Positions 37,301-52,300 of a stretch of DNA of 64,000 bases are shown here, in pieces. The notes beneath the pieces were generated by a model. The model did not search any database, had not been told where the DNA came from, and saw nothing but the letters and a program-made list of their open reading frames with translations. The stretch comes from Cymbidium sinense. Taxonomy: Eukaryota; Streptophyta; Magnoliopsida; Asparagales; Orchidaceae. Position numbers and translations under genes: made by a program. How positions within the stretch are numbered: the stretch's first letter is position 1; every line of letters begins with the position of its first letter. The DNA is taken from positions 58,502,266 to 58,566,265 of the forward strand of contig CM038222.1 of NCBI GenBank assembly GCA_021442155.1, written 5' to 3'.

Positions 37301-40300
37301 CTCAAGAGATGTTCTTTGGAGAGTTCTGTAACGTAGAAGTTAATATTGGTTATATTCATAAGGATATGTATAGAGTCAAGCATTTGTGTCCAAACACAAG
37401 GAGGATTGACAAAATATTTTTCTATTTCAAATTGGATTACATCAAGGATCAACATTAAGCCCTTATCTTTTACTTTAGTTATGGATGTTCTTACAAGGCA
37501 TTTACAAGAAGATGTACCTTGGTGTATGCTTTTCGATGACATTCTTCTTAATAAGACTAGAGAGAGAGTCCAAAAGAACTTGAATTATGGAGGTCAACTT
37601 TAGAGTCTAAAGGTTTTCGTTTAAGTGGATATAAAATAATATATGGAGTTAGTTGTAGAAATTTTAAATTTTTGTTGTAATTTTGTTTGATCAAGTCATT
37701 AATAAGAGTGAGCGATTGATATTTAGCTCATTGTTCAAAATGATGGTGAAATAGATGGAGATGTTATTAGAATTCAAGTTGGATGGTTGAAGTGGAGGAA
37801 TGCATCCGCCTATTATGTGATAGAAAAGTTTCACTTATCTTAAAAATTTTATAAGATGGTAAGACCAATGACTATGAATGTTGGCCAATAAAAGAGAAAC
37901 ATAAGACTAAGTTAAGTGCTACAGAGATGAGGATGCTCGGGTGGATGAGTGGCTTTACCCTTAGAGATAGAATGGCTTTACCCCTAAATAAAGATTAAGA
38001 ATTCCAAAGTTTAAATCACATGAAGGATAAGGTTAATAAAATAGTTCCTAGATAATTAGACCTTCAATTGAGCAACAACAACAACAAGCCTTTATCCCGC
38101 TGTGGGGTCGGCTACATAAATCATTCTTCTCCATTGTGTCCTATTAAATATCAAATTCTTCTTATAAATCATAATATCAATTAATTCCAATAGACTTACA
38201 TTCCAAGTTTATATCCTAATTTTAATTTCACGGACTAACTTCTTTGCCCGCATTCGTCCAAAATGTGAGACCCCTTGTTAATTTAACACTGCGCCCAGAA
38301 GTCAAAGCAACAGCCCTTGTACACTTTTCAATGTATTCAAGTCATACTGCATGGCGCTTCCAACGAACACCCTAGATTTAACACAATGTATTAAACAATT
38401 CATGTCCATAGTTTTTTGACCAATTTTACACTAGTTGTCGACTACCTACGTAACTCTCCACTTTTCTCATCCGGGACTTAGGACCCTAGCAAAGTCAGTG
38501 TTAAGTAGGCCTTCTATTGAGCATTCAATAAAACCATAGCTTGTTTTACCATTTATAAAGCACATTTTTTCTTTTCAACCCAATAAACCTTCACAATGAA
38601 CTGGTCATCGGATCTACCTAAATTTGTATATTGAATTCCATATTTTTTATGATTACTTTGTCAACACTAAATTCTTTTCCATCATATTTACTACTATAAG
38701 GCCTTGGGAGAGAGTGATCCAAGAGACTAGGGAAACAATTCACAACCACACTTTATCATATCACTTGCAATGTATTTTATTAGGAGTATTCAAGCATTCT
38801 ACTCAACCATTTGTTTTTCAAATAGCTAATATCTTTTTCTTGCAAAAAACATTGCAGAAACTTAAGTATATAATTTTATCATATAATAATATTACTGGCC
38901 ATCAAGCAGAATGACAATGTTTCAACTGTGTAGCATGCATAAAGATAAGCTTCTAACTAGTTGATAAAAGGGTTGGCTGATAGGATGTGGAGTGGACCTG
39001 CTCAACCACTCATTATTTACCATGGTTTCTTGTTGAAGATGTTGATCAAATATAAAAAAAATTCACAATGGAGACAACAAGAACATAAAGTGTAGAGGTA
39101 TATATGGTTCCATTGCTACAAGTTGATCCTCTCACCTCATCAATGTTGATGTGCTCATTAGCCTCCTTTTTATCATCTTGCATGACCTTTCCCTAGACAA
39201 GTTGGAACAGAAATGTTAACAAATGATAGTAGCATCATATAAGAAGTAAAACTTTCATCCAAATGAGTCACCTATTGAAATTTAAGTAGCATATATTGGT
39301 GCATTTCAATGAAAAAATCTTTTTAAATAATATTAAAGGGTAAGATAATGCCAAATAATTGCAAAAAGAAAATTTTAATGCCATTTTTTAAAGAATGAAT
39401 AGGAAGGCATGCTTGTCGTAGTTATAGAAATCAAATTTACAAGCCATAAATAATGATATAAGAGTGAGCAAGAAAATATAGGCTTAAAAAAACGCATTAA
39501 TATCGAAGACTTAATTTTCATTAATGCTAGAACATTACAAATGGGCGTAACTTTTTGTACCAAGGAAAATAATGTAAAATATGCAAATCAATTATCTATC
39601 ATGAAAAGGCAAATAGTCAATATACATAAGCATTAACTTACTGTCCAACGTAACAAAAGTGTGACAAAATATAATAAAGTTGTTAAAGAAATGCATGATG
39701 GATCATTAACAACAATAAAAAATAATTGAGTAACTAAAGAGTTTCTAATCACAATAAAGATTACATTAAAGATCAACATTGAGTCAGCGGATTAGTAGAA
39801 AAATGTTGAGTGCATGAAATATGATTTTGGTAGACATAAAACTGAAACTTATTAACAAATATTGTTGGAAGATAAATGTGACAGTACCTTGATATTTTAT
39901 ATAAAGTAATCGGAGTGCAAATGAGGCTATAAAATTTGAATTAAAATTAGATGATTATAATAGATCATTGTTTGAGTATTTTGCAATGAGAGGATATTAT
40001 AAAGACTTGAATGCAAATATTGTAACTTACATTATCAAATACGAGAATATCAGTGCTGGCTGTAAAGAAGTAATTGATAACCAAATCAACTGCGGTAGAA
40101 ATGAGTATGTTAAAATGCATGTGTTGTAAAATCACAAAAGATGAAGTGAGAAATAACAATAATAGAGAGACTGTAGAGCACTATTTAATATAAAAATGTG
40201 TAAATTAGATTTGGGGGTTTTAGACATAAAAAAGAGAGAAGAATGTAGCAATAAGGGGGATCTCTGAGTATTAAAGAAATGAAATATGTGTAAGTAACAT

Positions 40301-43300
40301 AGGTAGATCTTGAGAAAAAATAATCATGCAAATTAGAGTATGTGGTTAGAGTGCACACCCAATAAATGGAGAAATAATAATGCCAGGCCCAAAAAATTAG
40401 AATAAGATCAATGATGATGAATATCATATGAATATAAATTGTTTAAGTTTAAAAAAAAAAAGAAAAAAGCGTCCCATAAATACCAACCTAAAGGATTACA
40501 TCCCTACCCATGGCATTCCTATAAAATGAAAAATAGGCTACCAAGTAAATTTAATAATCCTATCCCAAAAGTTAAGACAAAGCTACAACGAACAAGTTTC
40601 TTTCCATATTAAAGTGCAATTCCATAATAAAGGTACAAAACAATTTGGTTTATTTTAAAAACATAAATATAATAAACACTTTACAAGCATTATTTATATG
40701 TTTACATGCTCACATAAATGACCATTCCTATTCTCTACAAACAGAAAAGTAAAACAATATGGTGAATTTGGCATGCTATAAAGACGGCAACATGTGAAGC
40801 CCTTATATAAAGGTTCTGAAGTCCATACAAATGCATGCTATACACTAAAATTTTTAAGACATACATATTGTACACTTCACTAATACGTAATTACTTTCCA
40901 CATCATTCATAAGGCGGACATTGAATTGATGATTACCTGAATTAAAGGAAAACAGCTCACCATCTATCCATGGCTTTACCATGGCCTCGTCATTCTCTAT
41001 CACTCCTTATAAAACTATGACAATATTGCTCCCAAACCGACCTTGGAAGAGTGGAAATGCGGAGAAATCGTATAGGCCAGTTTTAAATTGTAATAATTTG
41101 TATCCTTTAAAGTTTAACTCAGTGCATCAATATATCACTTATTAATACTGCTTTCTATAATCTGTTGACAAGATAGACTTAAGCATGCAGAAGGTTTACA
41201 CACTGCATCCTAATTTCACTACTATAATTTTGCAAATAAAGGCCCAATCAAAATGCATTGTTCTACTTTCCCACTCATGCAAATTAAGGTAGGTTTTGCT
41301 TGGTCAAAATGCATAAATTTAGGGTTCTTGAAACACTGAAAAAAAACTCTTGAACCAAACTTTTTAAAATAAATACAAAAGTATTATAAGAACTCACCAA
41401 ACACAAAAGAATGTTTAATCTACTTTAAGCATGTTTGTTCCTATTTATCAAACAATCACCTAGAAACTCATGGGAAATTTGATTAGTTTCACAAACAAAG
41501 CATCTATCCAACTGAGGTTGAACAAAATGAACAGGCCTTGCTTAGAACACTTGGATAATATAAGACAACAATCATTTTGTCAATAGTTATAAAGTTAGAT
41601 ATTTGACTTCTACTTTTCAGATTTTGATGTTTTGAAGAAACAGAAATTGGCAAGCCTTATATAAGCCCACAATAGCCTCATAACGTTTTCAGTTGGTAGA
41701 CTTGATCCAAAAGACCGAAGTAAAACAATTTGGAAGAACTCATTCATTTTTGTCTTCCTTGAATGATGCTTGTCTATTATATTGTCCTTATATCCGGAGA
41801 TTAAGTTGTGAGAACTTTTTTTTGTCCTATGAAAGTCCACAACATGAGAGTTTATTATTGTATAGATGAAAATCAAATATAAAATCTTAGTAACAATTTC
41901 TAAGGCCCTTACCAATCGAACTAGTTGGTATCCATATATGAAAATTGAAACGGTTTGAATGGACAAATTTTCTCATTCTCACTCCTTTTGCTAGGCAAAT
42001 TCAAAGATCATTTTCAATAATAGAATTTCCATTTCATGAAATAATTTAAAGATGAACCTCATTTATGCATGCTTTTTTTGTTCAATGCTACAAAATCTCA
42101 ATTAAACAAGAAAATTGATTCCCTTTACGAGGCAATTTTTTAAAATAAATACAATTTTTTAAAGATTGTGTTGCAATTCAATTTGTTTTAATAGTTTTGA
42201 TTTCTTGCAACAATGATAAATATGATATGTTCAACTCCAAAATTTATATATCATTAATAAATACTTTCCTTTTAAGAATATTGTAATGAAAGTTTATAAC
42301 CATTCGAAATGAGGAGGGTAAGGCAAAGGACTCTATCTTCTCTTCGCATCAATTTTTTAACATAGTATCAAGACTCGGCCCTGCTAAAGAAAAATGATTA
42401 AAGGGTACAAGAAGGCCCTAAATAAGTCAAGTAAAGATAAGGAGAATGTTGGATCCTCCACATCCTTACCAAGCCTCGCAACAAGTCTTAAAGGAACTTC
42501 CATAAAACATTTACATCTTCATCTTCAAATTATTTCCTACAAATTAAATGGTAAGAAGTTCTTTCAATTTCTATTCAATTAATTGTAAGGAGAAGAGGGG
42601 AAAATTGGATACCTTAATGGCATCATTACGCAATATGAGCCAAACGATCCTCCTATCTCAACTTGGAATACTAATGCCTTATTAAAGCTTTGGGTTATTA
42701 ACTCTTATGGAAAAGCACATTGGATCCTTATACTTAACTCAAATATTAAATGAGCTCGAGTTCGAGCTTGATGAAGTTCAACTTGTCAACTTGTGAGCTA
42801 GTCAATTAGAATAAATACATAAATCTTAAATATCATTTCTCCTCACTATAAGTTAATCTTCAGCCAATTTAGCACAAGTTTTGCAAAGCCAAACCATTGA
42901 TCCCATTGAGGCCTTCTCAAGTGAGCTCTTGCGCAACTTCCTCGTTGATGGCCTTGTTGATGCCTCTCCAATGAGCTCCTAGTGCAGCTACCTTCCAACT
43001 AGTCCTATTAATTCCCACTCTAACAAGCTGCAATCGCAACTTTCTTAGTGCTAGTTAAGCTGTTGTCTTCTCCAACAAGCTCTCGTCACAACTTGCCCAC
43101 AATCGATCCCTTCCCCAATAAGCTCCAATTGCACCTTCATTAATCCATCTCTAGCACTCCTATCTTGACATCATCATTTCATTATTATCAAGGTTTGACA
43201 AATTTGGAGGAAAAAATCGAGCTTAAGATCGTGAGTTGAGTTCAAATCATGAGCTAATAAGAAGAGCCATGTTCGAGCTCAATATATGAGCTCGATTTCA

Positions 43301-46300
43301 AATTCAAGCCTATTGCTAGATAGGAAAGGTAAGCTAGCTACGACTCAAGCTCAACACCACTCATTTACATCCTTATTTTACAGGTGAAAATCAACGTGTA
43401 AACTACAAGAAAAGGCTCGAGATCTCAAATAAGGCAACTTGATTGTCAACAAATACCTTACAAGTCCAATCAAAATGTGGCAAGAATTGGACATTTTCAA
43501 ACCCAATGCCTGATGTAGGGGGTGTTGTGAAATATATTAGTGTAGAGAATTTATGATTTCCTTGTTAGACTCAACAAAGATTGTAATAAAGTTTAAGGAT
43601 ACTTGAAATTTGAGCAATAACCCAAATGAAAAAAGCATTTGTTGAAGTTTGAAGAGAAGAATTATGACGAAAACATGCACAAAAGTACCAAGGGCTCCTT
43701 CCAAACTAATGTATCGACTCTTTCTAATAAAAGTTTAAAGTTCAGGGAACTATTCATCTGAATGATTTAGGACATGTAAAGAAGGTAATATGTTGCTTGA
43801 TGTTGGTAAAAAATATCAAACATACAAAAGAGACTTGTTGGAAACTATATGTCAAACCAACACACTATAACAACTCAATCTAAAAGCCAACACCCTCGTG
43901 ACTAACAAACAAAAATAAAAGCATAAATCTAAAAGAAAAAGACAACAGATGAGACCTTTTAACATTCTCTACAAATTTCTCACTCCTAAGAAAGCAACAA
44001 GTAACTCTCTAATTAACCAAATAATAATAATTTTCTAATCGCTTTAACATGCATAAGAGAAAATTAATATTAGAACATTGATTCAAGAGCTTCAAATCAC
44101 ATGGCAAGTTGTGTTCCTTGTTTAAAATTATGCAATAAAAAATCCTCCTTAGTGCTTGTTTGTTTGGAAAAAATCTTAATGAGGTTTACACCACATTGGT
44201 GTTATGTGAGGCGTGCCTCAAGATTCACCACACTTCAATTTTTGTGAGGTGTGCACTTTTAGATCTAGGTTTAAAAAAATCAAATACAAAATTTAATTAT
44301 CAAAAAAATACACATGTAACCAATCTTGGAATGAATTTAACCAAATGTTTCTCCTCTTGTGCTTTCTCTGCTCTGCATGCATAACACTATCCATAGCTAC
44401 CACCATCATTACTTGTGATGTTCTGATTTTAATATTGGATAATTGGAGTGGAGAGAAAATTTTATTATATTAATTTTATTTTGAATTGTTATGTCATTCA
44501 TTCTTACTTTAATATTTGCATAATACTTCTTACTTCACGATATGATGTTAAGATATAAATATATCAGCTGATATTTTGCATGATTTCTTATTTCATGCTA
44601 CATTAAGATGTTAATGTGTTACATTTTAACACATAGAAAGGTGAGGGTATTAATATATAGCTTTTTATTTTATACTTTGACATGTGTGCAACTTCTTTGT
44701 TTAAGTAATTTGTTGATTTTGAGGTTTAAACCTCAAAACATCTTGAAGCTTACACCTAGCATCACTGACAAAAAATACATCAATACATGTTTATGCAATT
44801 TTAAACTTTGGTTGTGCTTATTTTCTTCATACACTCCTACATCTAGTCATATGAAAATTAAAATTATTAATGGATTCTTATCTCTTATTGCTGGAACAAG
44901 AGAGTTAAAAGTTCAATCTAGACATCTCCTAAAATCCATCGTTCATTTCATAAACCTCTCTTCCAATCTCACATCCATAAGTCAGATCCCTAGAGACTAT
45001 AAAAATAGAATAGGTTTCTCACCAAACCATTGTGAGTTTAGGACCGGATCTCAAGGAAGAGGATTGGTAATGCTAGTAAAAGCTTGATGGACTCAACTCC
45101 TTTAATGGAGAACTCGAAAAGACAAACCCTCACCATGAATAGAAAAATATCTACTCATACAAGGAAAGACCAAGTCAATTTTGTGGCATTTTAGGTTAGG
45201 TGTACCTAGTTTCTATAATTAAAATTTTATTTCCTTCCCTATTTGAAAATAAAGATGTCTTTTAAGAGGAATAAGTCAACTTGCTAAAAAAATAAAAGAA
45301 TTGTCTTTAAGTCTTTCTCTTTAGTGTTAAGTGACATTTGGTGCTCCTCAAGATCCAATAAGCTTTACTCCAAATGTTGTTTCATTATTATCAATGATGA
45401 TCATACTCGTTTGTGATAGTTTTACTTACTGAAGGATAAATATGATGTCAAAAAAACTTTAAAACTTCTTTAATCTGGTTTAAACTCAATACTCTACCAA
45501 TATTAAAATCATTTTAATATGAGCACAAAGTGATTTAACCAAATTCTAAAAGATTATCTAAATCAAAATAACATTATTAGTCAAAGCTCTCATTCTAATA
45601 CTTCATAATAATATAACATAGCTAAAAGACAAACTAACACTATTTAGAAGTCATTAGATTCATCATGTTCACCACACACTAATATCAATTTTGTATTGGG
45701 TGATGCCATTATTATTGCATGTCATTATAAATTGAAATGCCCATTAATATCCCTCACTTTCAAACTGCCATCAAAGTGTTTTCCAAATGCTTTCACAATA
45801 CTCGAATCATCTCAAATCTCCCACTTAAAGTCTTTGGGTGTAAGTCCTTGTCTACAATCATGAACATGTTGTGTGGCATAAATTCTAGAATTTTTTAGAA
45901 AAGGGGAATCTCAGAAAATTGAAACTTTTATAGATGCAGATTGGGTTGATTCTATTATAGATAGAAATCTCCATCTAAATAATATTCATATGTATGGACA
46001 ATCTTGTGACTTGGAGAAGCAACAAAGTAAAATATTGTTGCTAGAAGTAGTCTTGAAGCTGAACTCCAATCTCAAGCAAAAGAAATTATTTGATTGATTT
46101 GGCTTGTCACTTCTTTAAGAACCTCAAGTTACTGTTAATAATCCTATGTGTAGTCTTGAAGCTGAACTCCAATCTCAAGCAAAAGAAATTATTTGATTGA
46201 TTTGGCTTGTCACTTCTTGAAGAACCTCAAGTTACTGTTAATAATCCTATGAATATATATTATGAAAATCTAGTTTTCATCAATCTAGTTCATAATCCAA

Positions 46301-49300
46301 TACATCATGACTGAACTAAGCATGAGGCGTAGATCAGCACTATATTCAGAAAAAAAATGAAAATGAGACAATGTATTCCTCAATCCTTGTATATATTCTT
46401 CTGAATAAATTGTAGATATCTTGATCAAAAGATTGAACCATTATTTAAAAAAGATTAATAAAATGGGATTGCTTGATATGTACTATCCACCATGTGACGG
46501 AATCTTGGAAGTCCTAATGGCAAGTATAAATTAAAAAGATGATGAATGAGTGGAGAAAGATAGGTTCCTACATTTAAGAATAAAAGTGTTGCACAATAGT
46601 GTGCAAATTATAGAGGAATTAAGCTAATGTGTCACACATTAAAATTATGGGAGAGAGTAATTTAGCACAGGTTACGATGTGATACAAAAGTTTCTCAAAA
46701 TCAATTTGTTTCATGCCAAATAGATCTACTATAGATGCTATATATTTGTTGAGAGCTTTGATGGAGAAGTATAGAGAAAGAAAGAAGAATCTACATATAA
46801 TATTTGTTGATTTAGAGAAAGCATATGATAAATTTCAAGAGAAGAGCTTTCAAGAGTTCTAGAAAAAAAAAGAATTAATATTAGTTATATTCAAGTCATT
46901 AAGGATGTATACACTAGACCTATTACTTGTGTTCAAATACAAGGAGAATTGACAAAATATTTTTCTATTTCAGTTGGATTATATCAAAGGATCGGCTTTA
47001 AGCCCATATCTTTTTGCTTTAGTTATGGATGTTCTTGCTAGGCTTTTAAAGGAGAATGTTCCTTGGCGTATGCTTGTATGCTTTTTTCTAATTACATTCT
47101 TCTTATTGATATGACTAGAGAGAGAGAGTCTGAAAGAAACTTGAATTATGGAGATCAACCTTATAGTCTAAATATTTTCATTTGAGTAGATCTAAAACTA
47201 AATATATCGAATATAATTTTAGTTATAGAATTTCTAGTGGTGGGATTGTGACATTGAGTGATTAAGTCATTAAAAAGAGTGAGTGTTTTAGATATATCGG
47301 GTCTATTGTTCAAAATGATGGTGAAATAGATGGGGATATTATTAGTAGAATTCAAGTTAGATGATTGAATTGAAGGAATGCATCTAGCTTGCTCTGTGAT
47401 AAAAAGTACCGCTTAGACTTAAGGAAAAATTTTATAAGATGGTGGTAAGACTTGCAATGATTTATGATGCAAATATTGGCCAAATATTAGCCAGTAAAAA
47501 AGGAGCATAAAATTAAGTTAACTGTGAGATGAGGATGCTCAGGTGGATGAGTGGCTTTATTCTTAAGAGATAAAATGTGAAATGAATATATTCATTAAAA
47601 GGTTGGAGTAGCTCCAGTGACAAATAAGATTAGAGAAAGTCGCCTTTAGATGATTTGGTCACATAAAGAGTGAACAGTCGGATGACCCAGTTAGGAGAGT
47701 AGATGTATTAGATTCGCCTTATGTTACGAAAGATAGAGATAGACCTAAAAAGATTTGGTTATGATGTATACAAAATGACTTTAATTTATTAGAATTAAAT
47801 GAGAATTTGACACTTGATAGGACACAATAGAGACGAAGGATTCATGTAGCCGACCCCACAACGGGATAAAGGCTTGTTGTTGTTGCTGCTTATTTCAAGC
47901 AAATTTGCCCGTCATTGATGGAAGCCTTGTAATTGTGCATCTACTATGCATAAAAGGAAGAAACTGTCAGCTATCATAGATGGAAACCTGTTGTGTCCGC
48001 CTAGTACAAATGGATCGGAGAACTTGTCACCTGGTGTCCACCGTCCCATACATGAAAAAGGATATTGTTGTCATTAGGCTTACCATTATATGCTAAGTCC
48101 TTATGATAAGGAGAATGAGTTCAATTAATATAAATCATGCATCAATTCCTATGATTCTTGTCTTGATTGTATGTTGCTATTCAGTTTGTTTTGGTAGAAT
48201 TTAATTCCATGCAACTGTAGTAAATCTGGCATATTCCTCTCCAAGAATCATATATCTTTACTGCATACTTCCTTCCATAAGAATAACGTAATCAAAGTTA
48301 ATAAAGACACTACCATTCAGCTGGGGTAAGGAAGAGGAATAAAAATATATTTCCTAATTTTCTGCCTTCTCTTCCCTTCTATTTTTCAGCAATACGTACT
48401 CATTCAAGGACTGAAGTTAGTAGAGTCAGAGATCACTAGCACATTAGATCATACAACCACATAGGGATATAAGCATCTAAATAGTGTTAACCACTGATAG
48501 AAAATTTGTAGAAACGATAGATTTTGAGATATTCTACCACCTTTTACCTTATTATTGGGTACCTTCAGAGATTCCTTTAAATTTCCAACCGGCTTTAAAT
48601 TTGATTCTAGCTGATGATCATCTTGTTTCGCCTGCTCAACTCCATCTACATGAGTCAATGATGGCCGAAACTGGACTATTGCATGCAAAGGATTCACATA
48701 AAACTGCAAAACAAAGCCAGAGAAAATTAAAACATCCTTATAACTCAAAAATATTTAAGTTGTCATTAAAAATTCAAAAAAAGATAATTAAAATAAATCA
48801 TCAAAGTTTCAAACGTAAAATTTTGAACACGCCATAATAACACCATCAACGGCTTCAAATATAAAAAAAAAAATTATAAGCAATTGTCCTGCATTCGCTG
48901 AGAGCTCTCCCCCCACAAATAATATAATTCCACAATTGTTTTTCAGATAAAATACATCCCACTGAAGTAATACTCAATTTGCAATGACAAGGACCAGCAA
49001 GCCAGGTCCATTGTAAATAAGAATAAATCTCAAAATAGTCCTCCACCTATCGATGTGTGGCCAATTTAATCACCATTTTGGATTAATTTTACATAGTCCA
49101 AAAACTAAGCACTGAGACTATAAATTGGACTGACACTAATGATAAGGTGACTATTTTTGAGTTCAATTGACCGTAATTCACATAAGCAATCTGCCATATG
49201 AACCTGAGTTAAAAAGCAATCTGCCAAATGAACCTGAGTTAAATAATGGAAACCAGCAGCAATACATGTAATCTACAAGTTCGTTTATGCCTTTTGATTT

Positions 49301-52300
49301 CATAGTAGAATCCTAGGTGTCATTCATAGATCCAACAAAACATTAAATTTACAAGAACAAATGCTTCTCAGCACAAGGCAGGACAACAAAGTCACATGAA
49401 TTTAGAAAATAACGGAAGAAAAAGTGCAATCTCGCATATGGATCGATATAACAGACATACCAATAAATATGCGTAAAAAAAGAACAAGTCCCACGTGACT
49501 AGCTAAGGCATAGCTGTTACAATCAGAATATGACATTACACTCACATTAGACAACTACTTAAGGCACGTTTTGTAATTTCTCGATTTTACATAATAAATA
49601 AAGGCAGCGCTGGCTTTTTCAAAGTCAATATGCTGATTTTTTTACTGAAAGAATCATCAGTTCTATCAGAAAATATAATTGAGGTCAAACTTTCAAAATG
49701 CACATTTGATTTAAAATAAAGCATTTGCCTAAAGATTTCTCCCACAATTTATAAGAACTTTAGATTTGGTATCAAGTTTTTGCTTAGGCACAAGCACCTA
49801 TAGTTTATTATCCCTATAAATGATGAGAAAAAACTTTTAATTAAGGCTAATCGCTTAAGTGTTCAATGTTTAGTGTCTAGTGGTAGTAATTAGATTTTAA
49901 AATAAAAATATATATCATCCTAAATTTAAAGTGGATAGTATGGAAAATGGTGATGAATGTGAACAAGATCTCATAGTTTCGTTGTCTCGAATTATCATGG
50001 TCTTTGATTTACTTAGAAAAGCTAATAAAATCAACATGACCGAAGAATCTATGTCCACAGCCATGGGATGCTTCGTTTAAGGGCCTATAGACTTAGAGTG
50101 GGTGTTTATCTAAAGAGATGATTTCAAGTCGATATTAACTAAAATAATTTTTTGTGTTCTATCAAATATATCTTATGATTCACAACTTAAGGGGACTTTG
50201 TCATTGGGGAACATAAAAATTGATATAGTGATCGCAATATAGTAGTGTCATTGAAAAGCAAATCATTTAATCAAATGATTTTGATCGTAACTAACCACTA
50301 CTTTTTATGGTATCATTTTACAACAAAACTAAGAGAACAAAGAACACAATCCACATTGATATTAACATGAGATCATTTGAGTGTGACCATAAATATACAT
50401 TTGATATGACTTAGGCTCTTTGTGAGTTTTGGTTAATCATAAATTCATCACTCTCAATAAATTTTTCCAAAGAGTAGATGAATTTTATGTTAAACTTTAG
50501 GTGATAGAATATCACTTAAATGCTCTTAGATTTTGGTTATCTTTCTTGATATACATTACTTTTATCTATATTTAAAATCGACATGCTTTATATTGACTTG
50601 AAAATAAAAACCCCACTGATTGATATTTTGTTATCAATAAGATAGATCATCATTGGGGTGGTTGATTTATTTCTTAGTCATCTTAAACTCGTCATCTCTA
50701 TATTTGTAGAGGATAAGGTCCATTGTTACATGTGATTTGTGTTTACTTGAATGTTTACCACTTTAAAGATCATGTCAACTCTACATTATATATAGAGGAT
50801 CAGCCTATAAATTAAAATTTGTGATTACTGTTTATAGTCTCAAGAATAAGATTGTATTTTGAACATGAGATCTATTTTTAAGGGGCCTTGAAACCACTAC
50901 AAGCATCAAACAAGGATGATGTGATGACATCTGAGCATTTGTTTTCCAATCTTAAATAAAGCTAGCTTGTTTGATTAGATTGACAATATAAGTTATGATA
51001 ATTTTTCATTTATAGTTTTAATGAAATTTATTGCATCTTGTCAAAAGCATATATCTAGTCAACTCCAATCCCTATGAGAAGGAGAATCGAACTAAACTTA
51101 GTCTCATCAAACTCTAGCCTTTATAAGAAGGATTAGACTAGCTGAGTGGGGTACATAAACCTCGCCTTGTAGGCAAAGCAACCCACTAGAAAGTCAAAGT
51201 AATTTGATACATTTGAGTTTAGCTTTAAAAGATAGAATTTGTCCCTTTAGAATAATTATTAAATATTTAAAAATATATGCACATTTTTCGAGATCAAAGT
51301 GAATTTATAATAATATTATTTTTATGCAATATTTTCAGACTTTGTGTAATCATTTTAACTCATTAATCGGAGTACATGCAAGTATGTTAATTTTAATGAT
51401 TTATGTGTAAATTAAAGGCTTGCACATTTTTTTGAGGTGATTTAAATTTGAATTTAATTTATCTATTATCTACAGAACATTTTCAAACATTGTATTTGAT
51501 CTTGGCACGTACATCAGAGCACATGCAAATTTCAGTGCACCCACACATAGCATGTGCCTAAATTTTGATGTAATTATGTGATGCATTTGCTTTTTTTTTC
51601 AATATACTTATGTGACGCACTTACATGAGTGTCAATGTAGTTGTAGCATCTACCTATAGGCCTTTTGAGGTACTCAAATATTTTTTAAGATGCCTGGATG
51701 AATTTCAAGGCATTATATAAATTGCCTCATAAATTTTATGTAAATCTCAAAATTAATTAATTTATTGTTGTTTGCATGAGTATTTTGTTATTTAATATGC
51801 ATGCAAACACTTCATTTTGTTAGTTTTAAAGCAAACAATTGTTCGCTTGAGTGGATATGTTGGGGATCTAGTGGAGTAAAAACTACATCTAGATTTTTAT
51901 TTTTCAATCAAAATGATATTTATTTATCTTCATTTAGTCCACAATTCATTAGATTTGAATTCATGTTCATTGTCTCATTCATGCTCCTTAGCGAACAATC
52001 AAGTTTTATTCTTACACATAAGTGAGCTATCAAATCCTTTGTGATTTAGTTATGTTTTATTCGAACCCTTACAAATACTTTAATGTGACATTCAAGTGTT
52101 TAAATTTTAAGTCCTTTGCAGCTCAATTCATTGAAAATTTCAGCAAACTCTTTATATCCTCCACCCATAAAAAGCGTCTTAGGGAGTGTTAGGTCTTCTT
52201 ATCACCCATAAAAATTCATGCATTGTTGTCATTAGATATTGCGATCAAGGTTTCTTTAAAGCCACATCGCTTAAAAAAACAAGCATAAGTACTCAATTAC

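Larger units (their letters stand above)
41980..48425 (+). mobile_element. Ty1/copia retrotransposon, degraded and nested
   Basis: LTRs: about 42170-42360 matches about 48175-48420 by ordered words (tcagtttgtttt, catatatctttactgcatac-like, 'tacttccttccataagaata', 'aatgaaagtt'/'aatcaaagtt'). After the 5' LTR sits 'tagtatcaagac' (42363), like an initiator-tRNA primer-binding site. Then come gag (42400-42730, continued at 43430-43700), protease and GAG-pre-integrase (44780-45220), integrase (45390-45900), and RNase H (45900-46330). Inside it lie a LINE (46530-47890) and probably a hAT-like insert (about 42740-43380). The order is the normal copia order on the plus strand. All frames are broken. 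Confidence 0.8.

Noticed and set aside
41610..41966. 118-codon minus-strand frame
   Set aside because: No recognisable motif, and inside an RPC5 intron; not supportable as a gene.
42740..43380. Full hAT call with target duplication
   Set aside because: Left end and duplication could not be defined, so it is listed only as probable.
43500..43560. Copia polypurine tract and LTR start at 'gtagggggtgttgtgaaata'
   Set aside because: Translation shows that it is the middle of the copia gag gene (VVKYI region), so the resemblance is chance.
44608..45087. 159-codon frame as a host gene
   Set aside because: Its second half matches the copia protease region and lies between copia gag and integrase.
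48484..48837. 117-codon plus-strand frame
   Set aside because: Antisense shadow of the RPC5 exon at 48548-48703.
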